Of a stretch of DNA of 50,635 bases, positions 10,701 through 18,388 are shown piece after piece. This DNA comes from Burkholderiales bacterium PBB2. Its GTDB lineage: Bacteria > Pseudomonadota > Gammaproteobacteria > Burkholderiales > Burkholderiaceae_C. A program made the translations under genes and the position numbers. Below the pieces are notes generated by a model. It was not told the DNA's origin, made no database searches, and saw only the letters and a program-made list of their open reading frames with translations. How positions within the stretch are numbered: position 1 is the stretch's first letter; every line of letters begins with the position of its first letter. Where the stretch lies: NCBI GenBank assembly GCA_002255955.1, contig NKIM01000028.1:24615-75249 (forward strand). The letters run 5' to 3'.

Positions 10701-13700
10701 CTCAGCGTGCCATGGCTGGGTGCAGCGCTTTGCGACCAGACCAGGGTCTGGCCGCTGTCGGCGTCGCTGGCATGCAGCAGGCTTTTGATGTCGGCCGCGC
10801 CGGAGTTCTCGTCCACCGTCAGGGTGGTGGTGGCGCCGACAAAGCTGGGCGCCAGATTGGGCGGGGTGGCGGCGCTGAGGTTGATGGTGTCCAGTGCCAA
10901 ACCCACGCCGCCGCCCGTGGTGGCGGTGAATCGCACCGTGTCGATATTGTTCCAGGCACTGCCAAAGCTCAAATTGCCACCGTTGTAGACGGCGGAGCCC
11001 TTGCTGTAGACGATCGCCGAATTGCCGGCCCCGTACGTGGCGCCCTGCGCGAAATTGAAGCCGGTCACCTGCGCCACCATCGTGCCGCCGGACCCGCCTT
11101 GATAGCCGGTGATGGTGAAGTTGCTCGGGAAGCCTCCTATGATGTCCCCCGCATTGGCGGCCAGCGAGATCAGCCGGAAGTCATCGGCGAGGCCCAGGGA
11201 GCTGAATTGAAAGTAGGTGATGCTCCCGCTGGCTGAGCCCGTATAGTCGTTGATGATGGCTTTGCCAGTGAAGTTGGTGAATGTCTCTGAATAAAAGCCA
11301 TTCACGTCGTCCAGGACGTCGACTTGGGCTGGGCCATTGCTGCTGAACACGAGGTTGCCGATGGTGCGGCTGGTGCTGGTATTGCCATTGTTGCCGCTGG
11401 ATTCGAAGTTCTGATCCGCCGGCTCGGCCAGATTGTTCAGATTGACCGTGACCGTTGCCGTCGCGTCGGCCGTGCTGCCGGCGTCCTCGTCGTCGACGGA
11501 GACCGTCAGCGTCAGGCTGCTGGCGGCCTCGTAGTCGAGGTCGGCGCCGGTCGCCACGCTGATGGCGCCGGTGCTGCTGTTGATCGTGAACAGGCCCTGG
11601 CCGCTGCCGCCGGTGATCGCATACGTGAGGCCGTTGGTATCTCCCGTCGCGCTGATCGTGCCCACGGCGCTGCCGCCGGCCACGTTCTCATTGACGCTCA
11701 TCGTCGCGTTGCCCAGCACCGGATCAACATCGTTGACGGTGACGGTGATGGTGCGGGTGACCGTGCCGCCGCTGCCATCGCTGACCTGCACGGTGAAGCT
11801 GTCGCCACCGGTGTAGCCAGCGGTCGGTGTGTAGGTGATGGTGCCGCCGGGCGTGATGTCGCCGCCGCCAGAGCTGGCGGTGGCGGCATTGAAGCTCAGC
11901 GTGCCATGGCTGGGCGCGGAACTCTGCGACCAGGTCAGCGTCTGGCCGTTGTCGCTGTCGCTGACGTGCAGCAGGTTCTTGATGTCGATGGCGCTGCTGT
12001 TCTCGTTGGCGCTCAAGGTGGTGGTGGCCCCGACGAACACCGGGGCTGCATTCGGGGGCAGCAGCACGCGGCCTTCCACGCCCTTGTTGTTGCTGCCGTC
12101 CGAGCTGTTGTCGGTCCAGACGGCGGCAAAGCGATCGCTGCCGACGCCGGTCAGTGCGACCGTGTTCTGGTGGCCGCGACGGTACTGGTTGATTTCGAAG
12201 TCACTGCCGTCCACGGCCACGCCAGTGGCCGAGAAACGGCGGCCGAACAGGCCCGACTCGTCGTAGTCGCCGGTGTCGGCCTGCCAGCCGATAACGAAGC
12301 CGCCGCCTGACAGGGCGGCAATCGTCGCTGCGTCCTTGTAGGTGCCGGCTGCGCTGCTGGTATTGGCTTGGGTGATGCTGCCCTGTGCCGCGCCGGCATT
12401 GTTGTAGCGCTGGAAATAGATGTCGCACTGCGCGTAGCCGGCGTCGTAGGCGCTCCAGGCGACGACGAAGCCGCCGCCGCTAAAGCCGACAACCTTTGCG
12501 GCCGGCAGGCCGCTGTTGGCCACGTCGGAAGAGGCCAGGCCGTCGCTGGTGACGTCGATGACGGTGGACGGCGCGCTGCTCACCACGGCCTTGATGTTGT
12601 AGCTGTTGCTGTCACCCCAGGCCAGCACGTAGCTGCCATCGCTGAGTGCGGCCAGGCTGGGACTGACATTGCCGCCGCTAGCGTCCAGGCTCAGCTCGCC
12701 GCCGTTTTTGCTGCCGTCGGTGGCATTGAATTTCTGGGCCTGGACGCCGGCGGCGGTGGTCCAGGCGATGACGAAGGAGCCATCGCTCAGCGTGGCCATC
12801 GTCGGCGCGGCCTGATCGCCGGCGTTGGCGGTGTTGGCGATCTGCTGGCTACCCACCGTGCCATTGGCTTCGACGATGCGGTAGCCGATGTCCCGGCCAG
12901 TGCCGGTCGTCGTGTACGCCACGGCGAAGCGGCCGCCGTTCAGCGCGGTGACCACCGGCGTGATCTCGTCCACGCCGTTGCCGGCGGTGGTGATGGCGAA
13001 CTCCGCGCTCAGCGGCGCGCCCATGGCGTCGTAGATGCGGGCATAGATGCCGTTCTGGCCAGCGGCCTCGCCGCCCTGGCCATCGCTCTGCCAGACCGAC
13101 ACGAAGTTGCCATTGCTGAGCGTGGTCACGCTGGCATTCGTCTGGTCGCGGGTGCTGGTGCTGCTGACATCCAGGTCGTCACCGAAGTTCAGGTCCTGCG
13201 AGGTGGCGGAGACCACGGTGTAGGTCAGGGTCTTGGCATAACCTTGACCATTGATTGGGTTGTTGCTGTTGTCTGTCTGATAGCGGTCGTAGTAGCGGGC
13301 GGTCACTGTGATTGTTTGTCCCACGGCTGGTAGCACGCCCGTGCCCATGCTGAGGGTGGCTGTGTTGCCATTGGCCACGGGAGCGATCGTGAACAGATTG
13401 CTGTCCGACTGGCTATCGATGACCCAGACGCCGCCCGTGGTGTAGCCGATGTCGGTGGGGGTCAGCGTGGCCACCACCATGCTCTGGCTGGCGTCCGACA
13501 AGACGTAGTTGCGGTTGCTGCCGATGTCGGTTGGTGCAGTGTCCGGGCCCACGAACATGCCTGACGTCGTGGTGGAATTGGGAACGCCCGAAGACTGGTA
13601 GCCGATGAAAAAGGAATTATTCGTCGTGGCATTGCCGGGCTGGCTGTCGACAAAGCGCCAGGTCGTCCCGGCCGCGGTGATGTAGGAGCTGAAGTTGCCG

Positions 13701-14710
13701 TCGTAGTTGTAGGTGGTCCAGGAGGCGCCGCCATTGCTGCTGTACTCGAAGCTGCCGCGGTTCAGCGTGCCGCCACCATATGCAATTGTGGTCGTGGGTT
13801 GGGTGCCCTGGCCTGGGATTTCGCAGGTTCCAAAGCTCCAGACGTCGCTGATGCCTCCGGGCCGAACATAGACCGAGGTGTTACCTGTGCCCGGATTCGC
13901 CACCCGCGGCGCAGGCAGGATGGCGTCGTAGGCAATGTTGCTGATCGGCTGAGTGTCGGCCACGTCACCGGACTTCGATTCGAGCACCCAGTTGCCTCCC
14001 AGTGCCGCCGCGCCCGTGGCGTCGACAGAGGCCGCCACGTCGGCCTGGGTGGCGCGCGCAATCGCGTCCACAAAGGCCTGACCTTCGGCGCCGGCGGCAA
14101 TATTGCAGCCATACAGCAGTACATCGCCCTGAGGAGCCAGGCTGGCACCGATGGCGGCCAATTTGTCGGCATGGGCGGGCATGTTCTCGCTGGTCAGGGT
14201 CACCGAGCCCAGGCCCAGCACGCCCTTGGCACCGTGGGAGAGGACGTGAAGGGCATCGATATCGCTGCGCCCGGCCAGCGCTGCTGCAATCTGCGCCAGT
14301 CCGTCCTGGGTGGAGTCCAGCACATGCACTTCGGTGCCCGGCTTGAGCCCGTCCAGCAAGGTCTTGTAATTCGCGACATTGCCCTCGACGAACACGATCT
14401 CGTTTCGTTGCCCGGCTGCCCCTTGGTCGACCGGCGCAGCCCGACCGGGCTCCGACAATGTCCTTGCCGCCTCGGCCGCCGACTCCGCCTGGTGCTCGGC
14501 TTCGACGACAGTGGCCATGCCCGCACCGTCGAACATTAGGCGCGCTTCCAGTGCCAGCATCTGCGGGCGTGCTTGTAGGATCTGCCGCGGCCCCTCGGCC
14601 GGGGCTTCACGCCGGCTGCTGCAGCGCTTGCCGCAGCCGCTCACATGCTCGCCGACCGCGACGAAGGCCTGAGTGACTTCGTTCCAGATGGAGTTGTAAA
14701 TGCGGTTCAT
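4715..14710 (-). CDS. Giant secreted repeat protein (ESPR, LEARLMFDGA, DUF4347, cadherin/VCBS repeats)
   Basis: This 3331-residue protein is probably a surface or secreted adhesin. ATG 14710 was chosen over earlier in-frame codons because GGAGAT lies 7 bases upstream and the N-terminus MNRIYNSIWNEVTQAFV matches the extended signal peptide region (ESPR) of type V substrates. LALEARLMFDGA (52-63) is a LEPR-like motif. Residues about 103-256 form a DUF4347 domain with LSHG and LLYGCN. A stretch with repeated 'GNFVSVWQSDG'-type motifs follows, then cadherin-like domains (ITYTPTAGY, DSFTVQVSDG), eight VCBS-like repeats, a CADG-type domain, a Pro/Ala-rich linker (near bases 5390-5730), a second CADG-type domain and a basic tail. 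No glycine-rich RTX nonapeptides or autotransporter beta-barrel are visible, so export should need the neighbouring adaptors. Confidence 0.88.
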   Translation of the reverse strand: MNRIYNSIWNEVTQAFVAVGEHVSGCGKRCSSRREAPAEGPRQILQARPQMLALEARLMFDGAGMATVVEAEHQAESAAEAARTLSEPGRAAPVDQGAAGQRNEIVFVEGNVANYKTLLDGLKPGTEVHVLDSTQDGLAQIAAALAGRSDIDALHVLSHGAKGVLGLGSVTLTSENMPAHADKLAAIGASLAPQGDVLLYGCNIAAGAEGQAFVDAIARATQADVAASVDATGAAALGGNWVLESKSGDVADTQPISNIAYDAILPAPRVANPGTGNTSVYVRPGGISDVWSFGTCEIPGQGTQPTTTIAYGGGTLNRGSFEYSSNGGASWTTYNYDGNFSSYITAAGTTWRFVDSQPGNATTNNSFFIGYQSSGVPNSTTTSGMFVGPDTAPTDIGSNRNYVLSDASQSMVVATLTPTDIGYTTGGVWVIDSQSDSNLFTIAPVANGNTATLSMGTGVLPAVGQTITVTARYYDRYQTDNSNNPINGQGYAKTLTYTVVSATSQDLNFGDDLDVSSTSTRDQTNASVTTLSNGNFVSVWQSDGQGGEAAGQNGIYARIYDAMGAPLSAEFAITTAGNGVDEITPVVTALNGGRFAVAYTTTGTGRDIGYRIVEANGTVGSQQIANTANAGDQAAPTMATLSDGSFVIAWTTAAGVQAQKFNATDGSKNGGELSLDASGGNVSPSLAALSDGSYVLAWGDSNSYNIKAVVSSAPSTVIDVTSDGLASSDVANSGLPAAKVVGFSGGGFVVAWSAYDAGYAQCDIYFQRYNNAGAAQGSITQANTSSAAGTYKDAATIAALSGGGFVIGWQADTGDYDESGLFGRRFSATGVAVDGSDFEINQYRRGHQNTVALTGVGSDRFAAVWTDNSSDGSNNKGVEGRVLLPPNAAPVFVGATTTLSANENSSAIDIKNLLHVSDSDNGQTLTWSQSSAPSHGTLSFNAATASSGGGDITPGGTITYTPTAGYTGGDSFTVQVSDGSGGTVTRTITVTVNDVDPVLGNATMSVNENVAGGSAVGTISATGDTNGLTYAITGGSGQGLFTINSSTGAISVATGADLDYEAASSLTLTVSVDDEDAGSTADATATVTVNLNNLAEPADQNFESSGNNGNTSTSRTIGNLVFSSNGPAQVDVLDDVNGFYSETFTNFTGKAIINDYTGSASGSITYFQFSSLGLADDFRLISLAANAGDIIGGFPSNFTITGYQGGSGGTMVAQVTGFNFAQGATYGAGNSAIVYSKGSAVYNGGNLSFGSAWNNIDTVRFTATTGGGVGLALDTINLSAATPPNLAPSFVGATTTLTVDENSGAADIKSLLHASDADSGQTLVWSQSAAPSHGTLSFSAATASSGGGDITPGGTITYTPTAGYSGSDSFTVQVSDGNGGTATRTITVTTTDINPVISNASAGLAENSGNGTAVTTVTATGDTNGLNYAITGGNTGGAFAINAATGAITVANAAALDYESNPSFSLTVTVDDEDGDSTADSTATITINLSNVNEAPVNTVPGAQTFNEDTVRVFSVGNGNALSVGDVDAGSILTTVLSVGAGKGSLSVTLGGGASISGDGTNSVQIVGTAAQVQAALASVSYTPTANAFGAGYATLTISSSDNGAGTLNDSDTVTLNLNAVADTPSVTGAATTPATQSSSGLVFSRNAADGAEVSHFKITGISNGTLYLNDGTTVVSEGSFITFAQGNAGLKFTPSGASDGSFDAQASLSNNDGGLGGALVHAIISTGIAVASPTINEDSDSGAITISGTDAFYKLSAISGGTLYSDAGYTSVIAEGSFIASAGISTSVYFRPTANFNGSAGFSVRGSSSNNDGGLAGSTVNSMITVTAVNDAPTLGGVNHVFTGTDEDTASAGALVSDILASGGWADVDSGALAGLALTAGSGNGSWQYSTDGTNWAAVGAVSGNSALLLSASSRLRYLPDGQNGETATLAYRAWDQSSGTASTFGSAQKVSTASNGGSSAFSSASGSASIVVSAVNDAPTLGAVTPASYVDTSAADSFSNDSGSLAGADVDAGASLVYGITGGTVAGGFSTLVGSYGTLSVNTSTGAYVYTPNAAAINGLTANGSENFTVSVSDGVSSATASYTVNFTGANDAPLLPTPAAANLVDTAANDSFANVNGSLGGSDAEGGALRYAISGGTLAGGFSSKAGSYGTLSVNTATGAYVFTPDSAAIKALGANTSETFTISLSDGNSSVNTSYTVNLTAANDTPVLTAPTPVSYTDTEANDSFASASGNLAGSDREVGSTLSYGVSGGTVAGGFSTLVGGHGRLAVNTPTGAYVFTPNAAAINALGASTSETFTLTLSDGSATGTASYVVNLVKANRTPQLNPVSISYVDTAGLDVFGASTGNLAGNDPDAGSTLSYAINGGSSSGGFSVLQGLYGSLSVNTATGAYSYTPNNAAINALPGNTSETFTISISDGQLSSSASFTVNVTAGNDAPQLQAPAPLRFEDTAANDSFAASNGSLSAGDAEGGGLSYSLQGGTVAGGFSTLVGSYGTLRLNTSTGAYSYSPNDAAINGLRSDASERFVLSVSDGNGGNSSVNLDVQLSGRNDAPQLPTPQAAQYNDRMTPQELQPTRGNLQGSDGDAGSSLSYSIAGGVTTDGISRLQGRYGSLSLNTATGAYVYTPDAQAITSLGADASESFSLQVTDGSAQSSAVFSVSISASNNAPVISAPADLVFSDTAAADSFGDIQGRIAVNDAEGGSLSYGLVGGTTAGGFSTLRGRFGSLVLNSSDGSYRYIPDSAAINALASAAEESFELIVSDGSNSSSTVLRVRLEGSNDAPQLQALPALRLVDGPGRDSFGSMTGNLVASDAEGATLTYSLDGGTVQGELSSLSGPLGSLVLNTRTGAYSFTPNEDAINGLAELASASFSINVSDGQNRSSQQLLIRAEGSNDAPRVGSLPANVEIRQDQTLALTLPADAFSDPDSTAPLSLSLSLADGSPLPAWLRFDPATRSLSGTPGTADSGLLRLRLTASDGGGATASSEFQIAITAVAPPPPVPESPPAPPPPAPPAPVPAPAPVPAPSLPPAVDTGLTQDTRPGAPNLPSPLQPLQPLLPVQPLPVDLAPAPAPAALAPVPAPAPLAAPATAPQPSGPVTAAPARDTVATGTPNSAAPVLTSSGGGVGAFQIAVTQADQPALVLFKGVPDQAITSGGRLSFAIPADAFAHTDAGAVVQLAASQVNGQPLPAWLSFNASNGSFSGTPPQGLRGDLSVRVVARDQDGREVVAIFRITVSVGTGAATSGRSMPATDLNSGDLQTEPDALPADELSFEFDGSEPREPQTDAHKRDAQQKPLSQLKPSGRASFSEQIRMAGRGQPLERAVAASSRSAA
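6033..8779 (-). repeat. Tandem array of eight VCBS-like repeats inside the giant gene
   Basis: Eight units of about 340-345 bases (about 114 residues) follow one another. Each starts near an NDAP-like motif, continues with a 'DTAANDSF'-type segment, then 'SYGTLSVNTATGAYVYTP' and 'SETFTISLSDG'-like motifs, and ends at the next NDAP. Unit six diverges most at its beginning (DRMTPQEL) and units seven and eight are more divergent overall. The array probably forms an extended rod of beta-sandwich domains. High similarity between neighbouring units makes the copy number prone to change by recombination and to assembly error. Confidence 0.85.
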
Positions 14711-14805
14711 GCTGAAATCTCCGGCAAATGGACAAGGACCGCTGGGTGCGCTGCGGGGCTTGCGTGAGGCTTGCTTGGTCCCTGTGTTGGAGCGTGCGCG
14801 CCGCC

Positions 14806-15627
14806 TTACTGGCCGCCCGGCGCGACGATGCTGACCCGGCCGCTCATGCCGGCGATCAGCTCCGGATAGCGGCCGCTGATGGTCGCCACCAAACGTACCG
14901 ACTGGCTGACCGGATCGACCCGCGCCGCGATGCGCTGCACTTTGGCCGGGTAGCTCTTGCGGGTCTCGTCGATGCCAACCTGGAAGACATGGCCGACCTT
15001 CATCCAGGCCAACCATTTGCTGGGCACCAGGAATTCCAGTTCCAGCACGCTGTCATCGATGATGTCCAGAATGGCCTGGCCCGGCTGGATGTACTGCTGC
15101 TCGCGGGCCTTCTGCTCTGCCACCCGGCCCGAGAAGGGCGCGGTGATGCTGCACTTGGCCATCATGGTGCTCATGGCGGCGAGCTCGGCTTGGTTCTTCT
15201 GCACCTCGGCCTCGGACAGGTCCAGCTCGACCCGGCCCACCGAGTTCAGCTCGGCCAGGCGCTTGTTGGCGGCCCAGTTTTTTTCGGCGCCTACCAGGGC
15301 AGCACGTGCCTTGTTCAGCTGCGCCTGCTGCAGCGAGCAGTCGAAGCTGATCAGCACCTGGCCGGCACGGAAGCTGCCGCCGTCCTGCACCGGCAGGCGC
15401 TGGATCTTGGCGCCGATCTCGGCTGCCAGCGTGGTGTAGCGATGCGGAGCCAGCTGGGCGCGGATCTCTCGCTGTTCCAGGCTGGGCTTGGGTGCGGTCG
15501 TCGCGGAGGCAGCCGACGTCGGCGCGGGCGCTTGCGCAAGCGCAGGCATCGGAGCCACGAGCAGGACGGCGGCCAGGGCACCCCAGGATCTCAGGCCCCG
15601 GCCGAAGTAGCAAGAAAAAACATTCAT
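14806..15627 (-). CDS. HlyD-type periplasmic adaptor (membrane fusion) protein
   Basis: This 273-residue protein starts with a cleavable signal peptide (hydrophobic core GALAAVLLVAPMPALA, cleavage probably after ALA-Q near residue 32). It has the half-lipoyl motifs IGAKIQRLPVQDGGSFRAG and ITAPFSGRVAEQKAREQQY around a short alpha-hairpin, then a beta-barrel segment ending in GMSGRVSIVAPGG. This is the short RND/efflux type of adaptor, soluble or loosely anchored in the periplasm, rather than a full inner-membrane HlyD. It lies 25 bases after the tolC-like gene and 95 bases before the giant protein gene, so it should bridge inner-membrane parts to the outer-membrane channel of this export locus. 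Family assignment is firm; the partner assignment is inferred from position. Confidence 0.88.
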   Translation of the reverse strand: MNVFSCYFGRGLRSWGALAAVLLVAPMPALAQAPAPTSAASATTAPKPSLEQREIRAQLAPHRYTTLAAEIGAKIQRLPVQDGGSFRAGQVLISFDCSLQQAQLNKARAALVGAEKNWAANKRLAELNSVGRVELDLSEAEVQKNQAELAAMSTMMAKCSITAPFSGRVAEQKAREQQYIQPGQAILDIIDDSVLELEFLVPSKWLAWMKVGHVFQVGIDETRKSYPAKVQRIAARVDPVSQSVRLVATISGRYPELIAGMSGRVSIVAPGGQ

Positions 15628-15652
15628 CCGGGCGGCCTGCTTGGTGATCGTC

Positions 15653-17302
15653 TTAACTGGCCGAGGCCGGAGCGGCGACCTCGCTGTGGCTGGGCAGATC
15701 GCCGGCCTCCCAGCGCTGGATCGCAGCCGCGATGGCCGCCATCAGCTCGGCCAGACTGGCCTCGTGCACGCTGCCCAGCTGCGGCTCCATGCCCAGGGTG
15801 GCCTGCAGTCGGCTGGCCGCGGCATGGGCTTGCGCCAGCGACTGGTAGCGGCGCAGCTGGCTCAGGATGGCGGTGGTGTGATTGGCCACCGTTTCCAGCT
15901 TGCTGGACGCCTGGGCCTGTTCACGGTTGCTCATATGGGTCTTGATGCGGTCGTCGACGACCCAGATCGCGTCCGAGCGCTGGTACTGCTGCAGTGCGTT
16001 GGCGTACTGCAGGCGGGCGATGTGGACCTGGGCCAGCAAGGCCATCTGCGCCGCCACCCGGCGCTGCTCAGCCAGGGTGACCCCGGCCTCGGCCAGCTTC
16101 CGCTGCGAGGGCATGGAGAACAGATTCAGCAGATTGAAGGACAGCTGGGCACCGGCGGCATTCCAGTTGTCGTGTACCAGGTACTTGTCGTTGTCGTACT
16201 TCAGACCCAGATTCAGATTCAGATTGGGGAAGAGGCGCAGCAGCACCTTGCGCGCCTCATCGCTGGCCAGGCGGGTGTTGTAGAACTGCTCGCGCAGATC
16301 GGCATTGCCTGCGATGGCCGCGGCTTCCATCGCTTCCATCGGCAAGTCCAGCATTCGCCGGTTTAGCGCGCCGTTCGACTCCTGCACCTGCAGCTCCGTG
16401 CCGGAAGGTGCATTGACCAGATGGGCCAGCTCGATGCGCGCGGTGGCCAGTTCCTGGTCGATCGATTCCAGCAGGCGAAGGTTCTCCAGCAGCTGGCGCT
16501 GGTAACGCAGCGAATCCAGCGGCGAGCGCAGGCGCTCGTCCTCCGCCTTGCGGGCGTCAGTCAAGGCGTCCTCAGCCAGGCTGATGGCCGACTTGACCTC
16601 GCCGCGCAGCTTCTGCGCGCTGGCAGTGCGCCAGAACACGCTGCGAACGTCCTGAATCAGCAGATGCATGGCCTTGCGGCGGCGCTCGACGGCGATCAGC
16701 GCGCGGTCCGCGTTTTGCTTGGCGCCGTAGTAGGACAGGCCGAAATCCAGCAGGCTCCAGGTCAGGCCAAGATCGCTGGCCGTGTGGCTCTTGTCGCTGG
16801 AGATGAAGGGGTTGGCCAACGAGGGTTGACCGGTCACCGAGTCGACCGCCCTGCTGGTCGCGAACTCGCTGCGTGTGCTGTAGCCGGCCGATGCGACCAG
16901 CTTGGGAAGCATGTCGTAGCGGCTGGCGTCCAACTGGTTGAAGGCGATGGCTTCTTCCATCAGCCGTGTGCGTCGGTCCAGATTGAACTTCAGTGCCCGC
17001 GCGATCGCTTCCTCAAGGCTCAGCGGCCCCGTGATCGGATCGACGTTGTGCCGCGACTGAGTGCGATCCAGTGCGGCCTGTGATTGGATCTCGCCAACTT
17101 TCAGCGGCTCTGGTTGCACGCTGGCGCATGCCGCCATCAGAGCGGCCATGCCGAGCACACTGGCGAACTGCAAGGGCGCGCGACGCTGTGCTTTGCCCTT
17201 CGCTGCTGCTGCCGATCGAATCCGCCACGGATCGTGGCCCTCAGATTCAGTGTTCTTCTGTCGAGCAACGGATGAATTGCTGCAGGCAACAAAACTGACC
17301 AT
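15653..17302 (-). CDS. TolC-family outer-membrane channel, lipoprotein type
   Basis: This is a 549-residue outer-membrane efflux protein. ATG 17302 is preceded by GGAG at 7-base spacing and is preferred over a GTG 42 bases upstream. A signal segment (FASVLGMAALMAAC) ends in a lipobox, so the mature protein should be a lipoprotein; the region before it is long and basic (about 45 residues). The two TolC repeats are visible: LSLEEAIARAL opens the first, and paired long helices with ALIAVERRRKAMHLLIQDV and ARIELAHLVNAPSG follow; the second repeat has ARKVLLRLFPNLNLNLGLKY. It is the first gene of the five-gene minus-strand export operon and would form the outer-membrane exit duct. Confidence 0.88.
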   Translation of the reverse strand: MVSFVACSNSSVARQKNTESEGHDPWRIRSAAAAKGKAQRRAPLQFASVLGMAALMAACASVQPEPLKVGEIQSQAALDRTQSRHNVDPITGPLSLEEAIARALKFNLDRRTRLMEEAIAFNQLDASRYDMLPKLVASAGYSTRSEFATSRAVDSVTGQPSLANPFISSDKSHTASDLGLTWSLLDFGLSYYGAKQNADRALIAVERRRKAMHLLIQDVRSVFWRTASAQKLRGEVKSAISLAEDALTDARKAEDERLRSPLDSLRYQRQLLENLRLLESIDQELATARIELAHLVNAPSGTELQVQESNGALNRRMLDLPMEAMEAAAIAGNADLREQFYNTRLASDEARKVLLRLFPNLNLNLGLKYDNDKYLVHDNWNAAGAQLSFNLLNLFSMPSQRKLAEAGVTLAEQRRVAAQMALLAQVHIARLQYANALQQYQRSDAIWVVDDRIKTHMSNREQAQASSKLETVANHTTAILSQLRRYQSLAQAHAAASRLQATLGMEPQLGSVHEASLAELMAAIAAAIQRWEAGDLPSHSEVAAPASAS

Positions 17303-18020
17303 GGCGAGGCTCCGCGTATAGAGGTCGAGGTTGCAGCCTAGCACGCGGATAAACGTGCACCTGGTGAAAATAAACGCCCGAGTTGGGTCAGTTTGACAGC
17401 CAAGGCATGGCGGTCGTTTTTGCTTCTTGACGGTGGATGCAGTCCGGTGTACGTCAGCTTGAGTTGGCGGTCAGTTTGGCGACAGGGAAGCGGCTCATCA
17501 GGAGGAGCCTCGACTTTGTCAGCGCCACCGCTCGGCAAGAACCGCCTCCCATTGGGCACACTCCGAGTCTTGCACCATCAGGCCGGGAAGTCGTTCTTTG
17601 CCGGGCGGCGCAATCTTCGCGGGCGGACAACCGCCGAGCAGGCCGTGATATGGCGCTGTCAGGTACTTGGGTATCAGAACGAACTGGCTGTCGCCGGTGG
17701 TTTCGCAGTCACAGTTCTGATGTGAGGGCATGCCAGCTGCTTGGCATGGACGGGATGCAGGCAGCATCGCTTGCGCGCGACCAGACGCCACTTCACGCGG
17801 ATGGGGCATCAATTTCTTGGGGCGTTCGCCCGCAGCGCTTCCTGCCGATCGGGGTGATGCGATTGTGTAGCGGCGCCAACTTGTTGATCTAGGTTCAGCC
17901 AGCCGTCCGAAGCATGGGAGCAATGACCACGCCGCAATCCGAGTGCGCACTTTCATAGATGACCGAAAAATTTGAAGCTCTGTTCAGGTGCTCCAGAACG
18001 GGAACACGAAAGGGCCGAAC
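17303..18020. other. Intergenic region upstream of the export operon, no convincing gene
   Basis: This 718-base stretch separates the tolC-like start from the IS element. It must hold the promoter of the minus-strand export operon, but I see no clear sigma-70 pair. A direct repeat at 17381-17480 is listed separately. A 145-codon minus-strand frame (17519-17956) is open, and its last 55 codons have a protein-like composition, but it matches no family I recognise and lacks a good ribosome-binding site. It may be a decayed gene fragment. Confidence 0.5.
17381..17480. promoter_or_regulatory. Direct repeat upstream of tolC-like gene, candidate regulator sites
   Basis: AGTTGGGTCAGTTTGAC (17381-17397) recurs as AGTTGGCGGTCAGTTTGGC (17462-17480), 81 bases apart and differing by a 2-base insertion and one substitution. 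A weaker GTCAGCTTG lies at 17453-17461. The sites are 80-180 bases upstream of the tolC-like start, a position suited to activator binding. The factor is unknown; this is a candidate only. Confidence 0.35.
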
Positions 18021-18068
18021 TGAATCGCCCCGGGTTTCGAGGAGGCTCCAACTCTGGAGAATGGAGCC

Positions 18069-18388
18069 ATGAAGAAGTCCCCGAAGTTTTCGCCCGAGGT
18101 GCGTGAGCGTGCTGTGCGCATGGTGCTGGAGCACCGAGCAGAACACCCGTCGCAGTGGGCGGCCATCGAATCCATCGCCGACAAGATCGGCTGCGTGCCG
18201 CAGACCTTGCACACTTGGGTGAAACAGCACGAGGTCGATGCCGGCCAGCGAGACGGTGTCTCGACTGCGGAGGCTCAGCGCATCAAGGAACTGGAACGAG
18301 AGGTGCGCGAGCTGCGCAAGGCCAACGAGATTCTGAAGCTGGCCAGCGCGTTTTTCGCCCAGGCGGAGCTCGACCGCCGCATCAAGTC

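Noticed and set aside
6224-11236. Very long open frames on the plus strand opposite the giant gene (6224-8245 and 8861-11236)
   Set aside because: They are antisense shadows of GC-rich repetitive coding sequence. Their translations are Ala/Val/Gly-rich and follow the repeat period, with no domains, while the minus strand shows clear DUF4347, VCBS and cadherin-like domains.
14711-15016. Upstream extension of the giant protein by 102 codons to 15016
   Set aside because: It would overlap the HlyD-like gene, and the ESPR start at 14710 has a good GGAGAT ribosome-binding site.
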